Assembly (NCBI GenBank): GCA_902518965.1
Contig: CABYIQ010000019.1
Coordinates: 1 to 34,552, forward strand
Length of the DNA stretch: 34,552 bases
Source: an uncultured SAR116 cluster alpha proteobacterium
GTDB taxonomy: Bacteria > Pseudomonadota > Alphaproteobacteria > Puniceispirillales > Puniceispirillaceae
Reading direction: 5' to 3'
In this document: positions 1 to 6,705 of the stretch, piece by piece
Numbering within the stretch: the first letter of the stretch is position 1
How the letters are laid out: each line of letters begins with the position of its first letter
Made by a program: the position numbers and the translations under genes
The notes under the pieces: model-generated
What the model saw: the letters and a program-made list of their open reading frames with translations, nothing else
Told to the model about the DNA's origin: nothing
Databases searched by the model: none

Positions 1-1702
1 ACGGGATGGCGCAGGTGATGTGGTTTTAAACCAGCTATACCGCCATACAAGGCTACAAACCAGTTTTGCTGTCAATATGTTGGCAATGAATAATGGGCGC
101 CCTGAACAGATGAGCCTTCGAGATGTGCTGAACGCCTTTTGTCTGTTTCGTCAGGAGGTAGTTACGAGGCGAACACGGTTTTTGTTGGATAAGGCCCGGA
201 ACAGAGCGCATATTCTGGCAGGTCTGCTGGTCGCCCTAGCCTCGATTGATGAAATCATTGAGATGATTAAAAGGGCACCAACAGCAGAGGAAGCTCGAAA
301 AGACCTTATGGCCAAAGCTTGGCCTGCGCAAGATGTTGAGCCTTTTATTGCGCTCATTGATGATCCCGGCCACGCGGTGGTAGATGGCTATTATAAGTTG
401 TCGGAAGCTCAGGCAAGAGCGATTCTAGAGCTCCGCCTGCAACGTCTTACGGGCATGGAGCGAGATAAATTAGCTCAGGAGACCGAAGAACTTGCTGATC
501 AAATCACAGATTACCTGGCTATCCTTTCAAGCAATGACAGGTTAATCGATGTTATTCTGACAGAATTGCAGGAAACCCATGATCGGCTAGATGAAGCGCG
601 ACGGACTGAAATTTCAGATGCTGCAGCTGATCAGGATGATGAGGATCTGATCCAGCAAGAAGACATGGTGGTAACAGTCAGTCACCGGGGATATATAAAA
701 CGGGTAGCTTTGTCAGACTATCGGGCTCAACGCAGAGGAGGCAAAGGGCGCACAGGTATGAAGACACGGGATGAGGATTTTGTTACCCGCCTGTTTGTAG
801 CCAATACCCATACGCCTATTTTGTTCTTCACATCAACAGGGATGGTTTATCAGCTGAAATGCTACAAACTTCCTGAAGCTTCGCCGCAATCAGTGGGCAA
901 AGCTATGGTCAACCTGCTGCCCATTGCCCCGGAGGAAACAATCCAGACAGTCATGCCAATGCCACAGGACGCCGATAGCTGGGACAGTCTGAATATTATG
1001 TTTGCAACTGCAAACGGATCAGTGCGGCGTAACCTGTTATCCGATTTTACAAATATAATGCGGAATGGCAAAATCGCCATGAAACTGGCAGTTGATGACA
1101 GTTTGATCGGCGTTCTGCCTTGTCAGCCATCTGATCATATTTTGCTGGCCTCACGAAGGGGCAAAGCTATACGGTTTGCAGCAGAAGATGTCAGACTGTT
1201 TAGAGGCCGAAATTCAGTCGGCGTGCGCGGAATGCGTCTGCTCAACGAGGACAAGCTCGTATCTATGTGTGTGATTCGCGATCCGGAACAGGAATTTGTC
1301 CTGTCAATTACTGAAAATGGTTATGGTAAACGAACCTCGGTTGAAGAATATAGAAAAGCAGGCCGTGGCGGGCAGGGGGTTGCAAATATTGAAACTTCAG
1401 CCAGGAATGGACTTGTTGTTGCCTCATTCACAGTTTTTGCAGAAGACCAATTGATGCTGGTAACTGATGCAGGCAAAGTTATTCGTATCCGCGTTGATGG
1501 CGGTGAGGGAGATGTAATCCGAATTGCCGGGCGCAAAACACAGGGTGTGAGACTGTTTGAGGTTGATGGTGAAGAAAAGGTTGTTTCGGTTGGGGTCATC
1601 CGTGAGGTGGACGACGGCCACGATACAGAAGACAATAAAACATCAAGTGAGCCGCAGGCTGCTGAAACAGATCGGTTCAGCGGGGAGCAGACAACAGAAT
1701 GA
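1..1702 (+). CDS. gyrA: DNA gyrase subunit A, C-terminal part (5' end outside window)
   Basis: The reading frame is open from base 2 and runs in from outside the window, so the N-terminal catalytic part with the active-site tyrosine is missing. The visible 567 or so residues match GyrA from about residue 330 of the E. coli protein onward: the coiled-coil and tower end (motifs EVVTRRTRF, ILELRLQRLTG), then the six-bladed beta-pinwheel DNA-wrapping domain. The GyrA box QRRGGKG, the motif that separates gyrase from topoisomerase IV ParC, lies at window positions 728-748. The tail is acidic and poorly conserved, as usual. GyrA with GyrB introduces negative supercoils using ATP. The stop overlaps the coaD start (ATGA), so the two are probably co-transcribed. 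Family assignment is certain; only the gene's start is unseen. Confidence 0.97.
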   Translation, partial: RDGAGDVVLNQLYRHTRLQTSFAVNMLAMNNGRPEQMSLRDVLNAFCLFRQEVVTRRTRFLLDKARNRAHILAGLLVALASIDEIIEMIKRAPTAEEARKDLMAKAWPAQDVEPFIALIDDPGHAVVDGYYKLSEAQARAILELRLQRLTGMERDKLAQETEELADQITDYLAILSSNDRLIDVILTELQETHDRLDEARRTEISDAAADQDDEDLIQQEDMVVTVSHRGYIKRVALSDYRAQRRGGKGRTGMKTRDEDFVTRLFVANTHTPILFFTSTGMVYQLKCYKLPEASPQSVGKAMVNLLPIAPEETIQTVMPMPQDADSWDSLNIMFATANGSVRRNLLSDFTNIMRNGKIAMKLAVDDSLIGVLPCQPSDHILLASRRGKAIRFAAEDVRLFRGRNSVGVRGMRLLNEDKLVSMCVIRDPEQEFVLSITENGYGKRTSVEEYRKAGRGGQGVANIETSARNGLVVASFTVFAEDQLMLVTDAGKVIRIRVDGGEGDVIRIAGRKTQGVRLFEVDGEEKVVSVGVIREVDDGHDTEDNKTSSEPQAAETDRFSGEQTTE

Positions 1703-2241
1703 CTATTCATATCGGCCTTTATCCAGGGACATTTGATCCGCTGACCTTAGGTCATATTGATATGATCGAGCGTGCCAGTCATATCTGTGATCAACTCATC
1801 ATTGGAGTTGCTGAGAACAGCGGAAAATCGCCTCTGTTTTCGTTATCTCAAAGATTAAATTTCGTCCAGAAACAGGTTGATTTTATAAAACAAAAAAACA
1901 AAAGTATATCAAATATTGAGGTCGAGAGCTTCACAGGTCTTTTGACTGATTTTGCCCGACAAAAAGGCGCGTCATTTATTATCCGAGGGTTACGTGCGGT
2001 TTCTGACTTTGAGTATGAATTTCAGATGGCAAGTGCTAATAAACGACTTAAACCTGATTTGGAAACTGTTTTTCTTACCGCATCAGAAAGTCAGCATTTT
2101 GTAGCCTCCTCTTTAGTCAAGGAAATAGCGCGCTATGGCGGAGATATTAGCTCGTTTGTGCCGATTGAAGTCAGCCAATGTATGGCTGAGGCATTTTTGG
2201 ATGAAAACAGCTTAGATCAGATTAATTCTGGTCAGGAATAA
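1699..2241 (+). CDS. coaD: Phosphopantetheine adenylyltransferase
   Basis: This 180-residue protein is slightly longer than the usual 160-170. It transfers AMP from ATP to 4'-phosphopantetheine, giving dephospho-CoA, the penultimate step of CoA synthesis in the cytoplasm. The nucleotidyltransferase signature YPGTFDPLTLGH is at residues 8-19, with the TxGH-type motif as TLGH. The RGLRAVSDFEYE motif that binds substrate is near residue 95, and the SSLVKEIA and GGDISSFVP motifs close the domain. The start overlaps the gyrA stop by 4 nt. The gyrA-coaD pairing is a familiar alphaproteobacterial arrangement. No terminator is visible before the tRNA gene. Confidence 0.96.
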   Translation: MTIHIGLYPGTFDPLTLGHIDMIERASHICDQLIIGVAENSGKSPLFSLSQRLNFVQKQVDFIKQKNKSISNIEVESFTGLLTDFARQKGASFIIRGLRAVSDFEYEFQMASANKRLKPDLETVFLTASESQHFVASSLVKEIARYGGDISSFVPIEVSQCMAEAFLDENSLDQINSGQE

Positions 2242-2277
2242 TCAACTGTATGATGAAAAATCAGCTGCATAAAATGC

Positions 2278-2306
2278 TTTACAGCCTAGGTTCAGGTCAG
2301 TATACC
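2278..2306 (+). promoter_or_regulatory. Candidate sigma-70 promoter of tRNA-Lys
   Basis: A TTTACA -35 box (2278-2283), a 17-nt spacer and a TATACC -10 box (2301-2306) place the transcription start near 2313, about 19 nt before the tRNA. Spacing is ideal and each box deviates modestly from consensus. Read by eye only. Confidence 0.5.
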
Positions 2307-2331
2307 AAGCCTATCCGCATGTCGGCCCTGC

Positions 2332-2407
2332 GGGCGGTTAGCTCAGTTGGTAGAGCAAGTGACTTTTAATCACTGGGTCACAGGTTCGAATCCTGTACCG
2401 CTCACCA
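2332..2407 (+). tRNA. tRNA-Lys (anticodon UUU)
   Basis: This is a complete 76-nt cloverleaf with encoded CCA. The acceptor stem pairs GGGCGGT with ACCGCTC (one G-U pair). The D-arm is GCTCAGTTGGTAGAGC, the anticodon stem AGTGA/TCACT holds loop CTTTTAA (anticodon TTT), and the T-loop is TTCGAAT. Its 3' 56 nt are duplicated exactly at 4606-4661, so this copy is the tRNA reconstituted at an island's attachment site. Confidence 0.97.
2352..2407 (+). repeat. attL-like direct repeat (3' part of tRNA-Lys)
   Basis: Bases 2352-2407, from the end of the D-arm through CCA, are identical over 56 nt to 4606-4661. The two copies bracket 2.2 kb of island DNA. This is the classic product of tyrosine-recombinase integration into the 3' end of a tRNA gene. 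Identity is lost on both sides of the 56 nt. Confidence 0.9.
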
Positions 2408-2411
2408 AAAT

Positions 2412-2458
2412 TAAAGGGTCTTTAATTGTCCTAGTGATTATTAAAGGCCCTTTTTTTG
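2412..2458 (+). terminator. Rho-independent terminator after tRNA-Lys, inside the island
   Basis: AAAGGGTCTTTAAT (2413-2426) pairs with ATTAAAGGCCCTTT (about 2439-2453) through 14 pairs including one G-U, followed by a T-run. The loop contains an inverted copy of the TAATCACTAGGACA repeat. It lies immediately inside the island and would replace the ancestral tRNA terminator, which is now at 4667-4701. Confidence 0.8.
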
Positions 2459-2504
2459 ATTTTAATTTAATAGTTTAGGCAAGTGACGCATTATCACTGA
2501 GACA
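2427..2504. repeat. Left-end anticodon-arm-like repeats
   Basis: Two copies occur. An inverted TAATCACTAGGACA lies at 2427-2440. A direct 26-mer at 2479-2504 matches the tRNA-Lys anticodon-arm segment 2355-2380 at 20 of 26 bases, including the nine-base run GCAAGTGAC. They may be integrase arm-type sites or decayed attachment cores. Confidence 0.6.
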
Positions 2505-2510
2505 CTATTT

Positions 2511-3842
2511 TTAATTATTGAGTGTGACACCAAGCGCATCTAGGGCATCACTGATTGGTATAAACAGCCCCAAACCCTCTGCATTAGATCCGGTGAATTT
2601 TGCTACTGAAACGCCAATAACCCTCCCCTTTGCATCAAACAATGGACCACCACTATTTCCTGGGGAAATTGCGGCATCGGACTGAATAAATGACAAACCG
2701 TTCGTAGCATCTTTCCGAATTGCACTTACAATGCCTTTTGTGACTGTTGCTTGAAGGCTCTCTTTGAGAGGAGTGCCAACCGCAAAAACCTCTTCCGCTG
2801 AAGCTGGCAATTCTAATCTTAAATTTAAAGCATTTTTGGTTTTTAGCGGGGTTTTAATTAACGCTACGTCTCTAGCTTTATTTTTGAAGCTTACCTCACC
2901 TGTTATTTCAAGGCCCGATGTGGTAACAATTTGGACGTTAGCTGCGTCACCAACTACATGAGCGTTAGTCAAAATTAAACCATTAGCGCCAATAAAGAAC
3001 CCGGACCCGTGACCCATTCCAACACGAATTGTAGCAATAGAAGATTTTATATTATCTATTGAAAATTCCCCAAGTTCCTCACCCTGTGTGACGTTGGCAT
3101 TTATTTCTACTTCGGCACTTACAGACTTGATTTGTTCTCCAGTTGCTAATTTTCTGACTTTCTCATTTTTTGCAAATCCAGATGCGGCATCTGCAAATGC
3201 GTTAGCAAAAACAGTAGCAATCCCGTCTGTTACAGGGGTTTCCACTTTATTATAACCCCTAGTTTTTTCTTTGATCACAACCTCTTTAGTTAGTGTGTTG
3301 AGAATAGACCATTCTAGTTGGACGCTCATTTCTCCACTGTATTTGAAAAGAGGCCGTCCATCCCACCAATGGTGCTCATGACAAAAATTACCGCTTGTTT
3401 TCAATAAACGCGCACCAACCAAATATTCTGCGGATCCTACACTTGAGCTTTGGTTAAATAAATCATCAGGAGAACCTGCCACGTTGTAGCCAAGCCTTGT
3501 AAAACTCTCATAAAATATTTCACCTAACTCAGTAGACCAGTCTCCAAGATACTGTTTACCGCCACCATATGTTACCGTTGCATCACCGCTTACCATATAG
3601 TTGCAAAGCATCCCCTTTGTTTTTGTCTGGGCAGGGAAAGCAAAAATTGGGTCGCCACGGTCAATGTCGTTAATGATTTTAGCCAGGGCAAAGCTTGCCT
3701 TATTCTCGGTTTGCTCGATCCTCTCAAATGATTTGTCATTTGAGGTGGTGGGTAAAACAGTCATCTGTTTTGTTGTATTCATACAACCCTGGAAAACAAG
3801 TAATGTTGTTAAACCTAAAATCACCTTCGGCGAAAATTTCAT
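2511..3842 (-). CDS. Trypsin-like (HtrA-type) serine protease lipoprotein
   Basis: This reads as a 443-residue protein starting at the ATG at 3842, which has AAAGG 9 nt upstream; a TTG six codons earlier is less likely. The N-terminus is a short basic region and hydrophobic core ending at Cys20, which resembles a lipoprotein signal although the lipobox (FQGC) is atypical. Residues about 30-260 form a region I do not recognise. The C-terminal half is a trypsin_2/DegP-like domain with the complete triad: His295 in LTNAHVV, Asp325 in ARDVALIK and Ser397 in SPGNSGGP. No PDZ domain follows, unlike DegP or DegS. It probably cleaves proteins in the periplasm or at the membrane; the target is unknown. 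It is the main cargo of the tRNA-Lys island. Confidence 0.85.
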   Translation of the reverse strand: MKFSPKVILGLTTLLVFQGCMNTTKQMTVLPTTSNDKSFERIEQTENKASFALAKIINDIDRGDPIFAFPAQTKTKGMLCNYMVSGDATVTYGGGKQYLGDWSTELGEIFYESFTRLGYNVAGSPDDLFNQSSSVGSAEYLVGARLLKTSGNFCHEHHWWDGRPLFKYSGEMSVQLEWSILNTLTKEVVIKEKTRGYNKVETPVTDGIATVFANAFADAASGFAKNEKVRKLATGEQIKSVSAEVEINANVTQGEELGEFSIDNIKSSIATIRVGMGHGSGFFIGANGLILTNAHVVGDAANVQIVTTSGLEITGEVSFKNKARDVALIKTPLKTKNALNLRLELPASAEEVFAVGTPLKESLQATVTKGIVSAIRKDATNGLSFIQSDAAISPGNSGGPLFDAKGRVIGVSVAKFTGSNAEGLGLFIPISDALDALGVTLNN

Positions 3843-3968
3843 GTTACTGACCTTTGGCAAAATTAATTTTAGTACATCAAATAATTCGATAGGCAGATTT
3901 GAATGTCAATAATAGCTAATATTCCATACAGCAAATATACTTAACTGACGCGATCACAGGGACAAGAG

Positions 3969-4313
3969 ATGCACTTTACAAAGATGACACAAAAAGAAAT
4001 TCTGGAATTGATTAATCCACTAATGGATAATTGTTTGGCTGGTTCGAATGAAGACAATCATGACAAACATGTAAAGGATTTCACCGGGAGGATGAAAGCT
4101 ATCGTCACTCCTGAAAATCTTAAAAATCAATTAGCTCAAACGCCAAGAGCGTATTTTACAAATAGAGAATTTGTACATCTTTTCAGACGTGAAAATTCGA
4201 TAGGTGTTGTTTGGAAACAGTTCATATCAACGTCTTCAGATGAGCTTATGAACCAGGCAATTTTTGTGGAACGACAGAACAAAATTTTAATTGATCACTG
4301 CATGATTTGCTAA
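3969..4313 (+). CDS. Small hypothetical protein, island cargo
   Basis: This 114-residue soluble protein has no signal peptide or membrane segment. A GGGACAAGAG stretch directly upstream may serve as ribosome-binding site. The body is charged, with a segment ending LIDHCMIC. Overall length and the final strand-like segment are vaguely reminiscent of NTF2/SnoaL-like folds, but I cannot support an assignment. It is divergent from the protease gene, with a 126-nt gap between them that must hold both promoters. The window offers no functional clue other than island location. Confidence 0.6.
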   Translation: MHFTKMTQKEILELINPLMDNCLAGSNEDNHDKHVKDFTGRMKAIVTPENLKNQLAQTPRAYFTNREFVHLFRRENSIGVVWKQFISTSSDELMNQAIFVERQNKILIDHCMIC

Positions 4314-4440
4314 CCATGTCCGCTTAATCACTAGGACACTTTTTGCTCTGACAAAGGGGCAGGGGGCAAGTGTCGGGAAATCACTAGGACAGACAAAAAA
4401 TCAACACCATAATCACTAGGACACTGTTTTGACCCAGTGA
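4313..4440. repeat. Right-end anticodon-arm-like repeat cluster
   Basis: TAATCACTAGGACA occurs at 4325-4338 and 4410-4423, and with one change at 4378-4391. The middle copy extends to a 26-mer (4366-4391) matching the tRNA-Lys anticodon-arm segment at 19 of 26 bases. An inverted exact 11-mer, TGACCCAGTGA, of the tRNA follows at 4430-4440. All lie just inside the right island boundary. Confidence 0.65.
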
Positions 4441-4538
4441 CACGAAACGACAACGGTGGGCCATCGAACCGCATCGAACTGATTCCATTGATTCTTTTTC
4501 GATTTGGCTTTACCTGATTCTCGAACTGTGGTACTAAA

Positions 4539-4578
4539 AGGTAAGGTGATTGCGTTTAGCGTTACAATCACTTTACCT
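4539..4578. repeat. Perfect hairpin beside the attR copy
   Basis: AGGTAAGGTGATTG (4539-4552) pairs with CAATCACTTTACCT (4565-4578): 14 pairs with one G-U and a 12-nt loop. No T-run follows on either strand, so it is unlikely to be a terminator. It lies 28 nt inside the right att repeat. The rest of 4441-4605 shows no gene. Confidence 0.6.
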
Positions 4579-4605
4579 CAGTTACGGAGACCCAGGTCAC
4601 TTAGA

Positions 4606-4661
4606 AGAGCAAGTGACTTTTAATCACTGGGTCACAGGTTCGAATCCTGTACCGCTCACCA
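4606..4661 (+). repeat. attR-like direct repeat (partial tRNA-Lys copy)
   Basis: This is an exact 56-nt copy of tRNA-Lys bases 2352-2407. It lacks the 5' 20 nt, including the acceptor 5' strand, so it cannot fold as a tRNA. It is followed directly by a strong terminator, consistent with this being the original downstream side of the tRNA gene. Confidence 0.9.
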
Positions 4662-4666
4662 TTCTT

Positions 4667-4701
4667 AGTCGTTGAAATCATTGCATTTCAACGACTTTTT
4701 T
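4667..4701 (+). terminator. Ancestral tRNA-Lys terminator, displaced by the island
   Basis: AGTCGTTGAAAT (4667-4678) pairs perfectly with ATTTCAACGACT (4685-4696) around a 6-nt loop, then a T-run. It begins 6 nt after the partial tRNA copy. The stretch 4702-4910 that follows contains no recognisable gene; it probably holds the promoter of the gene at 4911. Confidence 0.88.
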
Positions 4702-4910
4702 CTTGTCGTAAATTTGTATCAAGTGGGCTAGGGTACCGCCGGGGTGCCAAAGACTTTTGCCTGTTAACCGACCATATCAGCTGCTCTAACATTTTTTTCC
4801 TTAAAAGCTCGACATTTAAAAAGTTTTACAGAATCATCAATATGTATTTTTTGTCGTGTGCTGGGCTTTTTAACCGAATGACGTCAATATTGCAGTTGTA
4901 GGAGGTCTGC

Positions 4911-5213
4911 ATGGGTATAATAAGAATTACTGTGCGCACGTTTCAGAATGAGGAGCATGCCGCGATGTTCCTTCAAATAGGCAAAACTGTGCCAGACATG
5001 CTTAATGCTGCTGGACACAAATGCAGATGTAAAATGGCTCTGTCACAGCGCAATAAAACCGAAGTTTTATCTATCTGGGAATATGATGATGAGGTGCATA
5101 TGAAAGCTGTAAGGAAAACGCTATCAGAGCTATCCAAACTTCCAAATTCACTTATGCCAAAGGAAATTGCTTATCAGGCGGATATTGTCCACGAAATATC
5201 CATAGATCCTTAA
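4911..5213 (+). CDS. Small protein, possible dimeric alpha/beta-barrel
   Basis: This reads as a 100-residue cytoplasmic protein with a very good ribosome-binding site, TAGGAGG, 6 nt before the ATG, which makes expression likely. The pattern is strand (IIRITVRTF), helix with EEHAAMFLQIG, strand, strand containing LSIWEYDD, then helix. That order and length resemble the ABM/ferredoxin-like dimeric barrel families (monooxygenase or stress-responsive barrels). This is a fold guess from pattern; no catalytic residues are identified. It stands alone between the right att repeat and an integrase remnant. Confidence 0.6.
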   Translation: MGIIRITVRTFQNEEHAAMFLQIGKTVPDMLNAAGHKCRCKMALSQRNKTEVLSIWEYDDEVHMKAVRKTLSELSKLPNSLMPKEIAYQADIVHEISIDP

Positions 5214-5289
5214 GCTAGAATAATGCCCACTATGCTTGTTAAGGATTTGCACTCATAAAACATTCACATTTCTGTCGTTTTTATATGCA

Positions 5290-5343
5290 TTATCGGAAAC
5301 GATAGCCTGGACGTGATGAAATTAAGGTAGCGTCCAGGCCATC
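5290..5343. repeat. Two adjacent hairpins, one with GAAA tetraloop
   Basis: TATCG-GAAA-CGATA (5291-5304) is followed by an inverted repeat, GCCTGGACG (5305-5313) and CGTCCAGGC (5331-5339), with flanking GAT/ATC able to extend it. They lie between a plus-strand gene and the 3' end of the integrase remnant. No T-run on either strand argues against a simple terminator. Confidence 0.45.
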
Positions 5344-5353
5344 ATTCTCACGA

Positions 5354-5746
5354 TCACCTCAACTTTAGCGCTTCCCGTTTCTTTTAGGAGTGGTCTGACC
5401 TGTCGTAAACTCCTGTCACAGTGTTATCGGTGTGGTAAAGAACACACATCAAATCGTGCCGCGAAATTCCCCGTCGTTGGAGTTCAGTTGTAATAGTTCG
5501 CCTAAAATCATGATAGGTCCAGTCAGCTACACCACTCTTATCTATTAGCTTATCTTTTATGCGGCTGAAATTCCCAATAGGCCTGTGGCCACCTGTTGTT
5601 GAGAACACATAAATTCCATTATTGCGGAGCAGGGCGGCGAGCACTGCGTTTGCATCGTCTGTTGAGAGCGTTGTAATGGGCTCGCCGTTCTTGCTTCCAG
5701 CACCTATCTCAATCTTATTACTTTGCAGCTCTGTCCATTCAAAAAG
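5354..5746 (-). pseudogene. Tyrosine recombinase (integrase) remnant
   Basis: This is the C-terminal catalytic part of a phage-type integrase. In order it shows a LFEWTELQ strand (normally L.W.EID), a KNGEPITTLS motif, the HxxR motif as HDFRR, and the tyrosine motif VYDRS. The block containing the first catalytic arginine and everything N-terminal to it is missing; a TAA precedes LFEW. After VYDRSDHS there is an in-frame TAA (5384-5386). The same frame then continues KKREALKLR and stops, which is exactly the expected family tail (typically EKREAL), so the TAA is a nonsense mutation. It also has LYH where LGH is usual. It is surely inactive, and probably the relic of the recombinase that inserted neighbouring island DNA. 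Confidence 0.85.
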
Positions 5747-5752
5747 TTAGTT

Positions 5753-6121
5753 TTACTTTTTCACCGGAACAACATAACTAGCTGGATATTCTCTGTGCTT
5801 GTCTGTTATTGAATCCACAATACCGAAATCTAAAAATACGGCACTCGCAACTATTTTGCCTCCCATGCTACTAGGAACTGAGGCAATTGCTGTTCTGCCA
5901 TCATCAGTCTTGCAGTTTAGTTGTAGGTTATCATCACTTCTTCTAATCATTGGGGCGCTCGGTATGGGTGCCTCAATTGACATGCGTTTGTTTGTAATTT
6001 GACAAGTCCCTGAGCTACCATCACTAAATGATATTGCCATTGGAACAAAAGCATCATTGGTTATTTAGGCACAAGAGGACAAGACTAGACCACACATCGC
6101 TGTGATTATTTGTTTATTCAT
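5753..6121 (-). pseudogene. Lipoprotein gene interrupted by an early stop
   Basis: A start at 6121, with GGAG 10 nt upstream, gives MNKQIITAMCGLVLSSCA, a textbook lipoprotein signal with LSSC lipobox. It is then cut by an in-frame TAA at 6065-6067. The same frame continues without further stops for 103 codons to 5753. The downstream part (RRSDDNLQLNCKT, VFLDFGIVDSITDKHREYP) resembles a hypothetical lipoprotein family I associate with alphaproteobacteria, with the conserved FGIVD(S/A)ITDKHR segment. A single nonsense mutation in a recent pseudogene is the simplest reading. Reinitiation at the ATG at 6040 would yield a protein with no export signal. Confidence 0.75.
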
Positions 6122-6274
6122 GTTCGAAACTCCATTTCTATAGATTCAATTTGAAACACATTTCATAATGTATCAAACGGTTAATCACTGTGACTGCATT
6201 CTAGCATTTTCTTTTATTTTTTATCTGTTATTCTTTATACAGAAAAGTCTAGCATCTCACCGTTCCTCTCTCTT

Positions 6275-6349
6275 GGAGGCGTCCTCCGTAAAATACGGCT
6301 GAAATGCAAAAGGCGGACTTAAACCGCCAGCAGGTTGAGGCCACCCTGC
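6275..6349. repeat. Cluster of short hairpins
   Basis: Within 75 nt are GGAGG-cgt-CCTCC (6275-6287), the overlapping CCGTA-aaa-TACGG (6286-6298), GGCGG-n7-CCGCC (6312-6328) and GCAGG...CCTGC (6330-6349). The third is followed by TTTT on the minus strand. The remainder of the gap 6122-6417 holds the start region of the broken lipoprotein and nothing else I can name. Confidence 0.5.
6308..6328 (-). terminator. Probable terminator of the small membrane protein gene
   Basis: Read on the minus strand, GGCGG-TTTAAGT-CCGCC is followed by TTTTGC, 90 nt downstream of the stop of the gene at 6418-6621. The stem is short but GC-rich. Confidence 0.5.
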
Positions 6350-6417
6350 ATTCCTCAGTTAATTCAAACATTTTGAGCTCAGTTTTTTAATTATAAACAT
6401 TGTTGCAGGACAAATTG

Positions 6418-6621
6418 TCAGTTTTCTTTGGTCGTTGACTTCAAAATACGTTTGATAATCAGATGAGCGATGACTGCAGTTGATATAAAAAGGCCAGTTC
6501 CCCCTAATCTTTCAGAAAACCCGGTATCCGCGTTAATCAGCGGGTCGGTCCATAAATCTGCACACATGATGATTGTAAAAAGCCAAACAACAGTCAGTAT
6601 GGCATTTTGAAAAACATTCAT
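6418..6621 (-). CDS. Small two-helix membrane protein
   Basis: This 67-residue protein has two hydrophobic segments (about residues 7-22 and 43-60) and a basic C-terminus (KRILKSTTKEN). A strong Shine-Dalgarno sequence, CGGAGG, sits 6 nt before the ATG, arguing that this short gene is genuine. I do not recognise the family. A gene of similar size and character lies upstream on the same strand (6706-6894), and the two may form a small unit. Nothing in the sequence suggests toxin or antitoxin partners specifically. Confidence 0.6.
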   Translation of the reverse strand: MNVFQNAILTVVWLFTIIMCADLWTDPLINADTGFSERLGGTGLFISTAVIAHLIIKRILKSTTKEN

Positions 6622-6705
6622 TCATTCCTCCGAGTTCTCTGGCTCATCGCATGTGTAGTGTTCTATCTTTGCCCGCGTTCCAAACAGACAAAAACAAGAA
6701 CTCGG

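Larger units (their letters stand above)
2408..4605. mobile_element. Small genomic island in tRNA-Lys
   Basis: This is the DNA between the intact tRNA-Lys and the 56-bp partial tRNA copy. It holds a minus-strand trypsin-like lipoprotein gene (2511-3842), a plus-strand small ORF (3969-4313) and repeat-rich ends. It is visibly more AT-rich than gyrA. No integrase lies between the repeats. A broken integrase sits 0.7 kb beyond the right repeat (5354-5746) and may have belonged to this element or to a second one. Extent is well supported by the repeat; the type of element (satellite, remnant, or cargo of a helper integrase) is unknown. Confidence 0.8.

Noticed and set aside
4606-4661. Second tRNA-Lys gene
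   Set aside because: It lacks the 5' acceptor strand and the first half of the D-arm; the upstream bases do not pair with ACCGCTC, so it is an attachment-site copy only.
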